From Stutzerimonas stutzeri (GTDB lineage: Bacteria; Pseudomonadota; Gammaproteobacteria; Pseudomonadales; Pseudomonadaceae), in NCBI RefSeq assembly GCF_018138085.1, contig NZ_CP073105.1, forward strand, positions 2,604,001 through 2,668,000: a stretch of 64,000 nucleotides of DNA, written 5' to 3'. Numbering within the stretch: position 1 is the first letter of the stretch; every line of letters starts with the position of its first letter. The notes beneath the pieces were generated by a model. That model did not search any database and had not been told where the DNA came from. It saw only the letters and a list, made by a program, of their open reading frames with translations. This document shows, one piece after another, positions 47,597 to 57,207 of the stretch. The position numbers and the translations under genes are program-made.

Positions 47597-48295
47597 ATGG
47601 CTGGTTTCGACAAGCGCGTGAATTCCTACGCCGAGGCGCTCGACGGGCTGGAGAACGGCATGACCGTCCTGGCCGGCGGCTTCGGGCTGTGCGGCATCCC
47701 TGAGAATCTGATCGCCGAGATCAAGCGCAAGGGCACTGGCGATCTCACCGTGGTTTCCAACAACTGCGGCGTCGACGGCTTTGGCCTCGGCGTGCTGCTG
47801 GAGGACCGGCAGATCCGCAAGATGATCGCCTCTTACGTGGGCGAAAACGCGCTGTTCGAAAAGCAGCTGCTAGACGGCGAACTGGAAGTCGAGCTGACGC
47901 CCCAGGGCACGCTGGCCGAGAAGATGCGCGCCGGCGGTGCCGGGATCCCGGCCTTCTATACCGCCACCGGCTACGGCACGCCGATCGCCGAAGGCAAGGA
48001 CGTCCGTGAATTCAACGGCCGGCCGCACATCCTCGAGCACGCCATCACCGGCGACTTCGCCATCGTCAAAGGCTGGAAGGCCGACCGCTACGGCAACGTC
48101 ATCTACCGCCATACCGCGCAGAACTTCAATCCGCTGGCCGCCGCCGCCGCAAAGATCACCGTGGTCGAGGTCGAGGAAATCGTCGAACCCGGCGAGATCG
48201 ACCCCACCCAGATCCACACACCCGGCATCTACGTTGACCGCATCATCTGCGGCACCTTCGAGAAGCGCATCGAGAAGCGCACCGTCCGCGGCTAA
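47597..48295 (+). CDS. dhcA: 3-oxoacid/dehydrocarnitine CoA-transferase, subunit A
   Basis: 232-residue alpha subunit of a family I CoA-transferase. Motifs [60 protein letters not shown], ending [11 protein letters not shown]. The arrangement LysR <> A-B-thiolase-AtoE matches PA1998-PA2002, where DhcAB transfers CoA to dehydrocarnitine. It closely resembles the pair at 7585-8909, so acetoacetate is an alternative substrate. Ribosome site AAGAAGGAAGG. Confidence 0.85.
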   Translation: MAGFDKRVNSYAEALDGLENGMTVLAGGFGLCGIPENLIAEIKRKGTGDLTVVSNNCGVDGFGLGVLLEDRQIRKMIASYVGENALFEKQLLDGELEVELTPQGTLAEKMRAGGAGIPAFYTATGYGTPIAEGKDVREFNGRPHILEHAITGDFAIVKGWKADRYGNVIYRHTAQNFNPLAAAAAKITVVEVEEIVEPGEIDPTQIHTPGIYVDRIICGTFEKRIEKRTVRG

Positions 48296-48322
48296 TCAAA
48301 AAGAATAAGAGAGGAATAGACC

Positions 48323-48982
48323 ATGGCACTTTCTCGCGAACAAATGGCCCAGCGCGTCGCCCGTGAACTGCAGGACGGCTACTACGTGAACCTCGGCATT
48401 GGCATCCCGACCCTGGTCGCCAACTACGTGCCCGAGGGCATGGAAGTGATGCTGCAGTCGGAAAACGGCCTGCTCGGCATGGGCGCCTTCCCCACCGAAG
48501 AAGAACTCGATGCCGACATGATCAATGCCGGCAAGCAGACCGTCACCGCGCGTGTCGGCGCATCCATTTTCAACTCGGCCGAATCCTTCGCCATGATCCG
48601 CGGCGGCCACATCGACCTCACCGTGCTCGGCGCGTTCGAGGTCGACGTACAAGGCAACATCGCCTCCTGGATGATCCCCGGCAAACTGGTCAAAGGCATG
48701 GGCGGCGCGATGGACCTGGTCGCCGGCGCGGAGAACATCATCGTGCTGATGACTCACGCATCGAAGGACGGCGAGTCCAAGTTGCTGTCCAAATGCACGC
48801 TGCCGCTCACCGGCGCGGGCTGCATCAAGCGCGTACTGACCGACCTGGCCTATCTGGAAATCGAGAACGGCGCCTTCGTTCTCAAGGAGCGCGCACCGGG
48901 TGTGAGCGTCGAGGAAATCATCGCCAAGACCGCCGGTGAGCTGGTGGTCCCGGATCACGTACCGGAAATGCAGTTCGCCTAA
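48323..48982 (+). CDS. dhcB: 3-oxoacid/dehydrocarnitine CoA-transferase, subunit B
   Basis: 219-residue beta subunit, 27 bp after dhcA. Catalytic Glu47 in [33 protein letters not shown] and [20 protein letters not shown] are typical. About 10 residues longer at the C-terminus than the paralogue at 8283. Ribosome site AGAGAGGAAT. It forms the active transferase with DhcA. Confidence 0.87.
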   Translation: MALSREQMAQRVARELQDGYYVNLGIGIPTLVANYVPEGMEVMLQSENGLLGMGAFPTEEELDADMINAGKQTVTARVGASIFNSAESFAMIRGGHIDLTVLGAFEVDVQGNIASWMIPGKLVKGMGGAMDLVAGAENIIVLMTHASKDGESKLLSKCTLPLTGAGCIKRVLTDLAYLEIENGAFVLKERAPGVSVEEIIAKTAGELVVPDHVPEMQFA

Positions 48983-49059
48983 CCTGCGCTGTTCGACGGC
49001 CTCGTGATGCGCATGGGCGCACGCGAGGCTTTTCCCGTTTCGGATTGGAGAAATTTGTC

Positions 49060-50241
49060 ATGCAAGACGTCGCCATCGTCGCCGCCACTCGCACGGCCAT
49101 CGGTGCCTTTCAGGGCAGCCTGGCCAACATCGCCGCGCCGGATCTGGGCGCCGCCGTCATCAAGCGCCTACTCGAGCAGACGGGACTGAACCCTGCCGAA
49201 GTGGACGAAGTCATCCTTGGCCAGGTGCTGACCGCCGGCTCCGGACAAAACCCCGCGCGTCAGGCCTCGATCAAGGCCGGCCTGCCGCACGCGGTGCCGT
49301 CATTCACGCTGAACAAGGTCTGCGGTTCGGGTCTCAAGGCGCTGCATCTGGCCACCCAGGCGATCCGCTGCGGCGACGCCGAGGTGATCATCGCAGGCGG
49401 CCAGGAGAACATGAGCCTGGCGCCCTACGTCCTACCCAAGGCCCGCACCGGCTTGCGCATGGGCCATGCCGAGTTGATCGACTCGATGATCAGCGATGGT
49501 CTCTGGGACGCTTTCAATGACTTCCACATGGGCATCACCGCCGAGAACCTGGTCGACAAGTACGGGATCAGCCGCGAAGCGCAGGATGCCTTCGCCGCCT
49601 CGTCGCAGCAAAAGGCCGTCGCCGCCATCGAGGCCGGGCGCTTCAAGGACGAGATCACGCCTATCGAGATTCCCCAGCGCAAGGGCGAGCCCCTGCGCTT
49701 CGATACCGATGAGCAGCCACGCGCCGGCACTACCGCCGAGGCCTTGGCGAAGCTCAAGCCGGCTTTCAAGAAGGACGGCTCGGTCACCGCCGGCAACGCC
49801 TCCAGCCTCAACGATGGCGCGGCGGCGGTGCTGCTGATGAGCACCGACAAGGCCAAGGCCCTCGGCTTGCCGGTGCTAGCAACCATCAAGGCCTACGCCA
49901 ATGCTGGCGTCGACCCGGCGATCATGGGTATTGCGCCGGTATCGGCGACCCGTCGCTGCCTGGACAAGGCCGGTTGGTCACTGGATGAGCTGGACCTGAT
50001 CGAAGCCAACGAAGCCTTCGCCGCCCAGGCGTTGTCGGTCGGGCAGGAACTGGGCTGGGATGCAAGCAAGGTCAACGTCAACGGCGGCGCCATCGCATGG
50101 GGTCATCCCATCGGCGCATCCGGCTGCCGCGTGCTGGTCACACTGCTACACGAGATGATCCGCCGCGACGCGAAGAAAGGCCTCGCCACGCTGTGCATCG
50201 GCGGCGGCCAAGGCGTTGCACTGGCCATCGAACGCGCCTGA
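49060..50241 (+). CDS. atoB: Acetyl-CoA C-acetyltransferase (thiolase)
   Basis: 393 residues; splits acetoacetyl-CoA into two acetyl-CoA (or the reverse). Catalytic Cys88 ([11 protein letters not shown]), His349 ([10 protein letters not shown]) and Cys379 (TLCIGGGQG). The ATG at 49060 follows GGAG by 10 bases. Third gene of the dhcA-dhcB-atoB-atoE operon; its preferred substrate is set here by the CoA-transferase products. Confidence 0.93.
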   Translation: MQDVAIVAATRTAIGAFQGSLANIAAPDLGAAVIKRLLEQTGLNPAEVDEVILGQVLTAGSGQNPARQASIKAGLPHAVPSFTLNKVCGSGLKALHLATQAIRCGDAEVIIAGGQENMSLAPYVLPKARTGLRMGHAELIDSMISDGLWDAFNDFHMGITAENLVDKYGISREAQDAFAASSQQKAVAAIEAGRFKDEITPIEIPQRKGEPLRFDTDEQPRAGTTAEALAKLKPAFKKDGSVTAGNASSLNDGAAAVLLMSTDKAKALGLPVLATIKAYANAGVDPAIMGIAPVSATRRCLDKAGWSLDELDLIEANEAFAAQALSVGQELGWDASKVNVNGGAIAWGHPIGASGCRVLVTLLHEMIRRDAKKGLATLCIGGGQGVALAIERA

Positions 50242-50273
50242 CACAGGCTTATTCGTCGGCGCAGCAGTTTTAT

Positions 50274-50441
50274 GTAAGAGCAGGTTCTACCTGCGAAAAG
50301 GGCCGCAGCACCGGCTGACTACGGGCCGCAGGCAGAGCCTGCTCCTACAGCACAACAGCTTTACGTAGGAGCAGGTTCCACCTGCGAAAAGGGCCACGAC
50401 CCCGGCTGGCACCAAGGGTCGCAGGCAGAGCCTGCTCCTAC
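50274..50441. repeat. Two tandem REP-type hairpins between atoB and atoE
   Basis: Two copies (50274-50348 and 50365-50441) of a long hairpin: GTAGGAGCAGGTT-CCACCTGCGAAAAGGG against CGCAGGCAGAGCCTGCTCCTAC. They stand within an operon spacer of 256 bp without a T-run. They may set the relative amounts of thiolase and transporter mRNA. Confidence 0.8.
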
Positions 50442-50497
50442 AGAAGCCTTTAACAGCGACAACCACTACAAGCAGTAATAAAAACAAGGACCAATCC

Positions 50498-51838
50498 ATG
50501 CTCAATGCCATCACTTCAGCGAGTGTGAAGCTCGTACAGCGATACCTGCCCTCACCTTTCGTTTTCGCGATACTGCTCAGCCTTATCGTGCTCGCCGCCA
50601 GCATGTTGGTCACCGGCCAGGGTCTACCGGCCATGGCCAAGCACTGGGGTACGGGTTTCTGGAACCTGTTGACCTTCGCCATGCAGATGGCGCTGATTTT
50701 GGTGACCGGCCACGCCCTGGCCAGCGCACCGGCCATTCACCGTCTGCTCGCCGGCCTGGCACGGACAGCGCGCACGCCAGGCCGTGCGGTAGTGTTCGTC
50801 ACGCTGGTCGCTCTTGCCGGGTCCTGGATCAACTGGGGCTTCGGCCTGGTGATCGGCGCGGTATTCGCCCGCGCCCTGGCCCGTGAGGTCAAGGGTGTCG
50901 ACTATCCACTGCTGGTCGCCGCAGCCTATTCGGGCTTTCTGATATGGCACGGCGGGCTGTCCGGATCGATCCCGTTGTCGTTGGCCACCGGCGGCGCGGA
51001 TCTGGAGCGCATGACCGGCGGTGTGGTCACCGGCGCCATCGGTGTCGGCGACACCCTGTTCACCCCCATGAACCTGACCATCATCGCCCTGCTGGTCATC
51101 GGCCTGCCGATCCTCAACTGGGCGATGCACCCGAAGGATCCCAAGGTCGCCGACCCAACGCTGCTCACCGACCCGGCACATGAGCCGCTGCCTCGCAACA
51201 CGCTGGCCCAGCGGATGGACGACAGCCGTATTCTCAATCTGATCATCGTCGCGCTCGGCGTGGTGTACTTCGGCTATTACTTCTCCGAGAACGGCTTCGC
51301 CCTGACCCTGAACATCGTGATCGGCCTGTTCCTGTTCGTCGGTCTGGCGTTGCACGGCTCGCCCGAACGCTACATGCGCGCGGTGCAGGACGGCATCGGC
51401 GGCATCAGCGGTATCGTCATCCAGTTCCCGTTCTATGCCGGGATCATGGGCATGATGGTCGGGGCCAACGCCGACGGTCTGTCGCTCGGCAAGCAGATCA
51501 CCGACACCTTCATCGCCTGGTCCTCGGCCGATACCTTCCCGGTGCTGGCGTTTCTCAGCGCCGGATTGGTCAACGTCTTCGTGCCGTCCGGCGGCGGTCA
51601 GTGGGCAGTGCAAGGCCCGATCATGCTGCCCGCCGGCCAGGCGCTGGGCGTGGCGCCGGCCGTCACGGCCATGGCCATCGCCTGGGGCGACGCCTGGACC
51701 AACATGATCCAACCATTCTGGGCGCTGCCCATTCTCGGCATCGTCGGCCTCGGTGCGCGCGACATCATGGGCTACTGCCTGCTGATGCTGGTCTATTCAG
51801 GCGTGGTGATTTCCGGCTGCCTGTATTTCTTCGGCTGA
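50498..51838 (+). CDS. atoE: Short-chain fatty-acid transporter (AtoE/TIGR00366 family)
   Basis: 446-residue inner-membrane permease with about 11-12 helices. Family segments are FVFAILLSLIVLAASMLVTG, WINWGFGLVIGAVFARALAR, HGGLSGSIPLSLATGG, FPFYAGIMGMMVGANADGLS and FVPSGGGQWAVQGPIMLPAG. Proposed to import acetoacetate or short fatty acids for the upstream CoA-transferase and thiolase. Equivalent to PA2002 in gene order. Start with AAGGACC upstream. Confidence 0.9.
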   Translation: MLNAITSASVKLVQRYLPSPFVFAILLSLIVLAASMLVTGQGLPAMAKHWGTGFWNLLTFAMQMALILVTGHALASAPAIHRLLAGLARTARTPGRAVVFVTLVALAGSWINWGFGLVIGAVFARALAREVKGVDYPLLVAAAYSGFLIWHGGLSGSIPLSLATGGADLERMTGGVVTGAIGVGDTLFTPMNLTIIALLVIGLPILNWAMHPKDPKVADPTLLTDPAHEPLPRNTLAQRMDDSRILNLIIVALGVVYFGYYFSENGFALTLNIVIGLFLFVGLALHGSPERYMRAVQDGIGGISGIVIQFPFYAGIMGMMVGANADGLSLGKQITDTFIAWSSADTFPVLAFLSAGLVNVFVPSGGGQWAVQGPIMLPAGQALGVAPAVTAMAIAWGDAWTNMIQPFWALPILGIVGLGARDIMGYCLLMLVYSGVVISGCLYFFG

Positions 51839-52299
51839 CCCAAAACGGGCTGGCGCCGCAATGGCCCAGCCCTGGCGCCGCGGTTATCCCCTTCTCCCGG
51901 CTAAACGATCCCGCGCCGGAGGTCCTTTTCGGCGTCGGGTCCGTTGCCGAACATGCGGCAAGCCGTCGCGCTGTCGTTCTGCTGGGTCCTTTCGCCGCTC
52001 TAGCATGGCGTTTCGCTCGATTTACCCCGCCCCCTATCCGTCCGTCCGGGCGTGTCACGGCCAGATGAGCGGTGCAACCTTTCCTTACAAATCTGCGTCA
52101 TAGTTCACAGACAGAGCCAAGCATCCGTGCAGTGAAAAGGAATTAGGTCTGCCGCAGCGCCGCGCAACGCGGGCTGCAATTGGAGTGTTTCAGCGAGCGC
52201 ACCGACAGATCGTCGTCGTCGGGCCGAGTGATTCATCCGTGCAATCGCCGTTCTGTTCCGAAGAGCGGCCGTGGATGTTCAGGGATAAGGGAAAGGACG
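51839..52299. other. 461-bp gap upstream of the MBOAT operon
   Basis: It should hold the promoter of the four-gene surface-modification operon. I see no convincing gene, named operator or strong promoter match in it. Confidence 0.45.
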
Positions 52300-53838
52300 A
52301 TGCTCTTCAATTCCGCGGTGTTCATCGCCGGATTCCTTCCGGTGGTTCTTCTGGGTTTCATTCTTCTTGCAGGTACTGGCAGGCAACGTTACGCAGCCAT
52401 CTGGCTGACCCTGGCGTCGCTGGTGTTCTACGGCTGGTGGAACCCTGCCTACGTACCGCTGCTGGTCGGCAGCATGGTGGTCAACTACCTGATCGGTGGC
52501 TACCTGATGCGACGCCCTTCGCGGGCGGCGCTGGTGCTCGGCGTCGCCGCCAACGTGGCCTTACTCGGCTACTACAAATACACCGGTTTTTTGTTAGGCA
52601 GCCTCGATGCAGCCTTTGGCCTGGGCTGGTCAGTGGGCGAGATCGTCCTGCCGCTGGCGATTTCGTTCTTCACCTTCCAGCAGATCGCCTATCTTGTGGA
52701 TGCCCATGACGGTGAGGTAACCGAGCACGACTTCGTCAACTACTGCCTGTTCATCAGCTTCTTCCCGCAACTGATCGCAGGGCCGATCACCCACCACGGC
52801 GAGATGCTCAAGCAGTTCAATGACTCGAGCACCTTCCGCCCGCGCATCGACAATATCTCGCTGGGGCTCACGGTATTCCTGCTCGGCCTGTTCAAGAAGG
52901 TCATCATCGCCGACCCCTTGGGCGCGAAAACCGCGCCGATCTTCAGCATCGCCAGCGACGGTATCGTTCCGGCGTTCTACGACGCCTGGTTTGGTGCCCT
53001 CACCTATACCTTGCAGATCTACTTCGACTTTTCCGGCTACAGCGACATGGCCATCGGCCTCGGCCTGTTGTTCGGCCTGCGGCTGCCGGTCAACTTCAAC
53101 AGCCCGTTCAAGGCGCACAACCTGATCGACTACTGGTCACGTTGGCACATGACCCTGACGCGCTTTCTCACCGCCTACATCTACAACCCCATCGTCATGC
53201 GCATCACGCGCTCGCGCATGGCCGCCGGCAAACCGCTGCCGCGGCGCGGCAAGATGAGCCTGAGCACCTTCGTCGTGCTGGTCGCCTATCCCACGGTGCT
53301 GACCATGTTCATCTCCGGCGTCTGGCACGGTGCCGGCTGGCAGTTCGTGGTGTTCGGCCTGCTGCATGGCTTCTATCTGGTGGTGGCCCACGGTTTCCGC
53401 GCGTTCAAGGCACGCAAGGGCCTGCCAATGGACAGTGACAAGCCCCTGTATCGCGCCGCCGCCGTCTTGCTGACCTTCCTTTGCGTAGTCGTCGCGATGG
53501 TGTTCTTCCGCGCCGACAGCGTTCCGACCGCCCTGGCGATGCTGGCGGGCATGGCCGGCCTGAGCGAGCTGAGCACTGACTTCGACAAGTCAGACTACGT
53601 CCCGATAGTGCTGCTTATGGCATTCGTCTGGCTGATGCCCAACGTGCAGCAATGGATGGCGCGGTTTCGCACCTCGCTGGATGCCCAACCGCGCGAGCAC
53701 TGGCTGCTGCGTTGGTTCCCGTTCGCGATGTGGGCCCCGGCGCCCGCCGTGGGGCTGGCCATCGGCGTGCTGGGCTTCTTTGCATTGGCCGTGGCGTTTT
53801 CCGTGGCCCCAACCGAGTTCCTCTACTTCCAGTTTTGA
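52300..53838 (+). CDS. MBOAT-family membrane O-acyltransferase (AlgI/DltB-like)
   Basis: 512 residues with about 11-12 membrane helices; polytopic inner-membrane enzyme that moves an acyl group from a cytoplasmic donor to an extracytoplasmic glycan. MBOAT hallmarks are HNLIDYWSRWHMTLTRFLTA, RGKMSLSTFVVLV, and the catalytic-histidine segment GVWHGAGWQFVVFGLLHGFY with His343 and His356. The AGGGAAAGGACG leader precedes the ATG; 40 upstream open codons are polar and rejected. Followed by FkbH-like, ACP and SGNH-like genes, so the donor is probably an ACP-bound acyl and not acetyl-CoA. Confidence 0.9.
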   Translation: MLFNSAVFIAGFLPVVLLGFILLAGTGRQRYAAIWLTLASLVFYGWWNPAYVPLLVGSMVVNYLIGGYLMRRPSRAALVLGVAANVALLGYYKYTGFLLGSLDAAFGLGWSVGEIVLPLAISFFTFQQIAYLVDAHDGEVTEHDFVNYCLFISFFPQLIAGPITHHGEMLKQFNDSSTFRPRIDNISLGLTVFLLGLFKKVIIADPLGAKTAPIFSIASDGIVPAFYDAWFGALTYTLQIYFDFSGYSDMAIGLGLLFGLRLPVNFNSPFKAHNLIDYWSRWHMTLTRFLTAYIYNPIVMRITRSRMAAGKPLPRRGKMSLSTFVVLVAYPTVLTMFISGVWHGAGWQFVVFGLLHGFYLVVAHGFRAFKARKGLPMDSDKPLYRAAAVLLTFLCVVVAMVFFRADSVPTALAMLAGMAGLSELSTDFDKSDYVPIVLLMAFVWLMPNVQQWMARFRTSLDAQPREHWLLRWFPFAMWAPAPAVGLAIGVLGFFALAVAFSVAPTEFLYFQF

Positions 53839-53859
53839 TATTCAAGGAGTGCAAGCCTG

Positions 53860-55779
53860 ATGGATCAGCTTCTCTGGCTACCGCAACACTCGGACCTCAG
53901 TGCCGCCATCGGCGAGGCCAAGCGCGAAACCGACCCGATCGCACGGCTGGCCCAAGCCACACGACTGGCCGGCTACCGTCGCGACTTCACTCAGACCACA
54001 CGCCTGGATCGGCTGGCCAGCGAAGGCTTGCAGGCGCTGACCAAGAGCGAGACGCCGACACCGGGGCTGCGTTCGCTGCGCATCGCACTGCTGGCCTCGC
54101 ACACCGTGGATCACTTGGTGCCGGCCATTCGGGTCGCCGGTTTGCAGCGCCGCCTTGCCATCTCGGTGCATGTTGCGCCGTACGGGATGTATCGTCAGGC
54201 ACTGCTCATGGAAGACGCCGAGCTGACCCGCTTCGCCCCGCAGTTGATCGTGCTGGCGCTCGACGCTCGCGATGCGCCACTACAGCTTCCCCTCGAAGCC
54301 TCGCAGGCGGAGGTCGACGCCGCGGTGACCGGCCGTGTCGACGAGTTACGCCTGCTCTGGCGCCGTGCGCGCGAGCGCTACGCCGCGCAAGTGCTGCAAC
54401 AAACCATAGTGCCGGCCGATCCGCCGCTCTTCGGCTCGTTCGACGCATTGGTACCGGCCTCGCCCTGTGCCGTGATCGAACGCTTGAACGCCGCGATCCG
54501 CACAGCGGCCCGCGAAGACGGCGTACTGCTGATGGATCTGGCGTGGGAGGCGGCACGCGGGAGCTACGGCGATGGTCTCGCCGAACCGGTGCGCTGGCAT
54601 CAGGCCAAGCAACTGGTCAGTCCCAACCTCGCGCCGCTGTATGGCGACCAGCTGGCTCGCATCGCCGCGGCGAGCGTCGGCCTGTCGCGCAAATGCCTGG
54701 TACTGGATCTGGATAACACCCTGTGGGGTGGCGTGATTGGTGACGACGGTGTCGACGGCATTCACCTTGGCCAGGGCTCGCCCAGCGGCGAAGCCTTCCT
54801 GGCCTTCCAACGTTACGCTGCCCTGCTTGCACGGCGCGGCATCATCCTGGCGGTGTGCAGCAAGAACGACCTGAGCGTCGCCGAAGCCGCGTTCAACCAT
54901 CCGGAAATGGCGCTCAAGCGAGGCGACATCGCCGCTTTCGTCGCCAACTGGGCAGACAAGGCCGGAAACCTGCGGCGCATCGCTTCGATGCTGGATATCG
55001 GCCTCGACAGCCTGGTGTTCGTCGACGATAACCCGGCCGAGCGCGACATCGTGCGCCGTGAGCTGCCCGAGGTGGCAGTGCCCGAACTGCCAGACGACGT
55101 TGCCGACTATCCCGCACGGGTGGCTGCGGCCGGCTACTTCGAAGCCATTTCCTTCACCTCGGACGACGCCACCCGCGGGCGCAACTATGCGTTGAATGCC
55201 GAGCGCAAGGCCGCCATGAGCCAGGCGACCGATATGGAAGGCTACCTGCGCGGATTGGAAATGGTGATGACGGCGACCCGGATCGGCGCCGCCGAGCTCA
55301 CCCGCAGCACCCAGCTGATCAACAAGACCAACCAGTTCAACCTCACCACGCGCCGCTACAGCGAGGCGGAAGTGGAACGTATCGCCAACGACCCCGGCGC
55401 GGTGGCGCTGGCCATCCGGCTGGCCGACAAGTTCGGCGACAACGGCTTGATCAGCGTGGTGCTGGCGCGCCCCGACAGCCGTATCGGCGCGGATGAATTG
55501 CTGATCGACAGCTGGCTGATGAGCTGCCGGGTGCTCGGCCGGCAAGTCGAAGACGCCGTGCTCGAGGTGCTTGCCAGCGCCGCAGCCGCAGCCGGTTACC
55601 GCGCGTTGATCGGCGAGTACCGCCCCACTGAGCGCAACGGCATGGTCGCCGAGCACTATCCGCGGCTCGGGTTCGCCCAGCACCCGCCACTGGCCGATGC
55701 GACAAGCGACGCCACCTTCTGGCGCTACGCGCTCGACTGCACCCGCCCCCCCCATCATTTCATCGAGGTATCAGCATGA
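53860..55779 (+). CDS. FkbH-like HAD-IIIC glyceryltransferase/phosphatase with C-terminal GNAT domain
   Basis: 639 residues. An N-terminal domain (about residues 60-270, RIALLASHTVDHLVPAIRVA, RFAPQLIVLALDARDAP) precedes the HAD core: VLDLDNTLWGGVIGDDGVDG with nucleophile Asp283/Asp285, VCSKND with Cys333, and FVDDNPAERDIV. A C-terminal GNAT-like acyltransferase domain covers about residues 480-625 (NKTNQFNLTTRRYSEAEVER, FGDNGLISVVL, NGMVAEHYPRLGF). Known FkbH proteins dephosphorylate 1,3-bisphosphoglycerate and load D-glycerate onto an ACP. Its ACP partner overlaps it by 4 bp (ATGA). The acyl group used here is inferred, not shown. Confidence 0.88.
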   Translation: MDQLLWLPQHSDLSAAIGEAKRETDPIARLAQATRLAGYRRDFTQTTRLDRLASEGLQALTKSETPTPGLRSLRIALLASHTVDHLVPAIRVAGLQRRLAISVHVAPYGMYRQALLMEDAELTRFAPQLIVLALDARDAPLQLPLEASQAEVDAAVTGRVDELRLLWRRARERYAAQVLQQTIVPADPPLFGSFDALVPASPCAVIERLNAAIRTAAREDGVLLMDLAWEAARGSYGDGLAEPVRWHQAKQLVSPNLAPLYGDQLARIAAASVGLSRKCLVLDLDNTLWGGVIGDDGVDGIHLGQGSPSGEAFLAFQRYAALLARRGIILAVCSKNDLSVAEAAFNHPEMALKRGDIAAFVANWADKAGNLRRIASMLDIGLDSLVFVDDNPAERDIVRRELPEVAVPELPDDVADYPARVAAAGYFEAISFTSDDATRGRNYALNAERKAAMSQATDMEGYLRGLEMVMTATRIGAAELTRSTQLINKTNQFNLTTRRYSEAEVERIANDPGAVALAIRLADKFGDNGLISVVLARPDSRIGADELLIDSWLMSCRVLGRQVEDAVLEVLASAAAAAGYRALIGEYRPTERNGMVAEHYPRLGFAQHPPLADATSDATFWRYALDCTRPPHHFIEVSA

Positions 55780-56024
55780 CCGAAGCAGAAGTTCTCAAGA
55801 CCTTGACCCCGGTTTTTCACGACGTGTTCGATGACGACAGCATCGTCCTGTCACCGGAAATGACCGCCAATGACATCGACGGCTGGGACAGCCAGACCCA
55901 CGTGATGCTCACCGTAGCGGCGGAACAGCGCTTCGGCATCAAGTTCCGCACGGCCGAGCTGGAGTCGCTGCGCAACGTCGGTCATTTCGCTCAGGTCATC
56001 AGCGCCAAACTCGAAGGAAAATAG
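55776..56024 (+). CDS. Acyl carrier protein
   Basis: 82-residue acidic carrier protein with the phosphopantetheine site GWDSQTHV (Ser39) in a typical helical bundle (VFDDDSIVLSPEMTANDIDG before it). The ATG overlaps the FkbH stop, indicating coupled translation. Too diverged and in the wrong context for fatty-acid AcpP. It is the likely shuttle between the FkbH-like enzyme and the MBOAT protein, like DltC. Confidence 0.92.
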   Translation: MTEAEVLKTLTPVFHDVFDDDSIVLSPEMTANDIDGWDSQTHVMLTVAAEQRFGIKFRTAELESLRNVGHFAQVISAKLEGK

Positions 56025-56026
56025 CC

Positions 56027-57088
56027 ATGGCCCATACCGCTGACTACCCCAAGGACGGCAGCACCCTCGAAAATGGAAAGGCACGCACGGCCAGCGCGCC
56101 GGGCCAGGTGCGTCCGCGGTATTTGCTGTCATTGTTTTCCGGCCTGTTCGGGGCCCTGGTGGTGTTCTGCCTGACACTCTTGGTGCTGGACCGAACCGGC
56201 AACCTGCCGCCACCAGCGTTCTCGAACATCTCTTGCGCCGACGAGAAGCTCAGCTTCATGCGTGGCAACCCGATCCAATCGCCGAACCTGCTGATAATCG
56301 GTTCGTCCGTCGCCTGGCGCCACGTCGACGGCAATGTACTGATGCAGGCCATGCCCGACGTGCGCCCGATGAACGGCGCGTTCTGCGGCCTTTTCGCCAA
56401 CCAGTCGACCTACGTCGGGCACTGGCTGCTCGATCGCGAGCCCAGCATCCGCAGCGTCGTGATGATTGCCGATCCGCAGGATTTCGCCGGTTGCTGGCGA
56501 GTCCCCACCGCCGTGTTCAACCGTGAGCACGTCGATCCGTACGTTTATGAAAACGCATCGCCCTGGGGTCACTACCTGCGCTATTTCTCGCCGAAGTCCT
56601 TGCTGCGAAACGCGCTAACGATCAAAGCGCAGCGGGCCGGAGAGATCGAATGGGATCCGCTGGTCTTCAACCGGTTCGGCGACGGCCCGCTGGTTACCGC
56701 CAACACCCGCGAACTCCTGTACGGTCGCCCGGAGCCGCTCGATCGCAGCTGCTTCCAGGCGCTGCGGGACATGGGCACACGCCTGCAGAAAGAGGGACGA
56801 CAGCTGATGGTGGTCTCCACCCCACTGCACCCTAAGTGGAAAGAAAAGTACGACCCGGACGGCACCTTCCTGGCTGACTTCGACCAACGCATTCTGGACG
56901 CACTGAGCACCAGCGGCGGCAGCTACTGGAACGCCGACAAGGACTGGAGCACGCCGGAGGCCTCGTTCGTCGACGCGGTTCACATGCGCTGGTCGGCGGC
57001 CCAGGAATTTACTGCCGCGCTCGCCAAGCAGATGAGGAGCGCGGCAACCGGTCCTGCGGAGTCGCTGGAAACCGCTGGGGTACCTTGA
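56027..57088 (+). CDS. Membrane-anchored SGNH-like protein
   Basis: 353 residues, starting 2 bp after the ACP stop. A cytoplasmic N-terminus of about 30 residues and one membrane helix (LLSLFSGLFGALVVFCLTLL) put the rest in the periplasm. The SGNH-type block I is LLIIGSSVAWRHVDG (Ser93/Ser94) and the block V is DAVHMRW (Asp316/His319), so the hydrolase/acyltransferase triad appears intact. It may be the periplasmic partner that hands the acyl group to the glycan, as DltD or AlgX-type proteins do. I do not recognise a more precise family. Confidence 0.8.
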   Translation: MAHTADYPKDGSTLENGKARTASAPGQVRPRYLLSLFSGLFGALVVFCLTLLVLDRTGNLPPPAFSNISCADEKLSFMRGNPIQSPNLLIIGSSVAWRHVDGNVLMQAMPDVRPMNGAFCGLFANQSTYVGHWLLDREPSIRSVVMIADPQDFAGCWRVPTAVFNREHVDPYVYENASPWGHYLRYFSPKSLLRNALTIKAQRAGEIEWDPLVFNRFGDGPLVTANTRELLYGRPEPLDRSCFQALRDMGTRLQKEGRQLMVVSTPLHPKWKEKYDPDGTFLADFDQRILDALSTSGGSYWNADKDWSTPEASFVDAVHMRWSAAQEFTAALAKQMRSAATGPAESLETAGVP

Positions 57089-57135
57089 TCGCGAATGCAA
57101 AAATCGTTTACGGCTCGACTGGAAGGGGCACTTTT

Positions 57136-57157
57136 TCGCGGTCAAGACCGCTCCCAC
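57136..57157. repeat. Single REP-like element after the SGNH-like gene
   Basis: TCGCGGTCAAGACCGCTCCC is the same element as at 39969-40054, with a short hairpin (GCGGTC / GACCGC). It lies between the convergent SGNH-like and fahA genes. Confidence 0.6.
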
Positions 57158-57207
57158 AGACGGTGTGCGGCTGCCACCGCGACAGCCGGGCCGTGTCGTC
57201 GTCAACC

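Noticed and set aside
54346..55758. A 470-codon minus-strand frame opposite the FkbH-like gene
   Set aside because: Shadow frame; the plus-strand product has clear HAD motifs and operon coupling.
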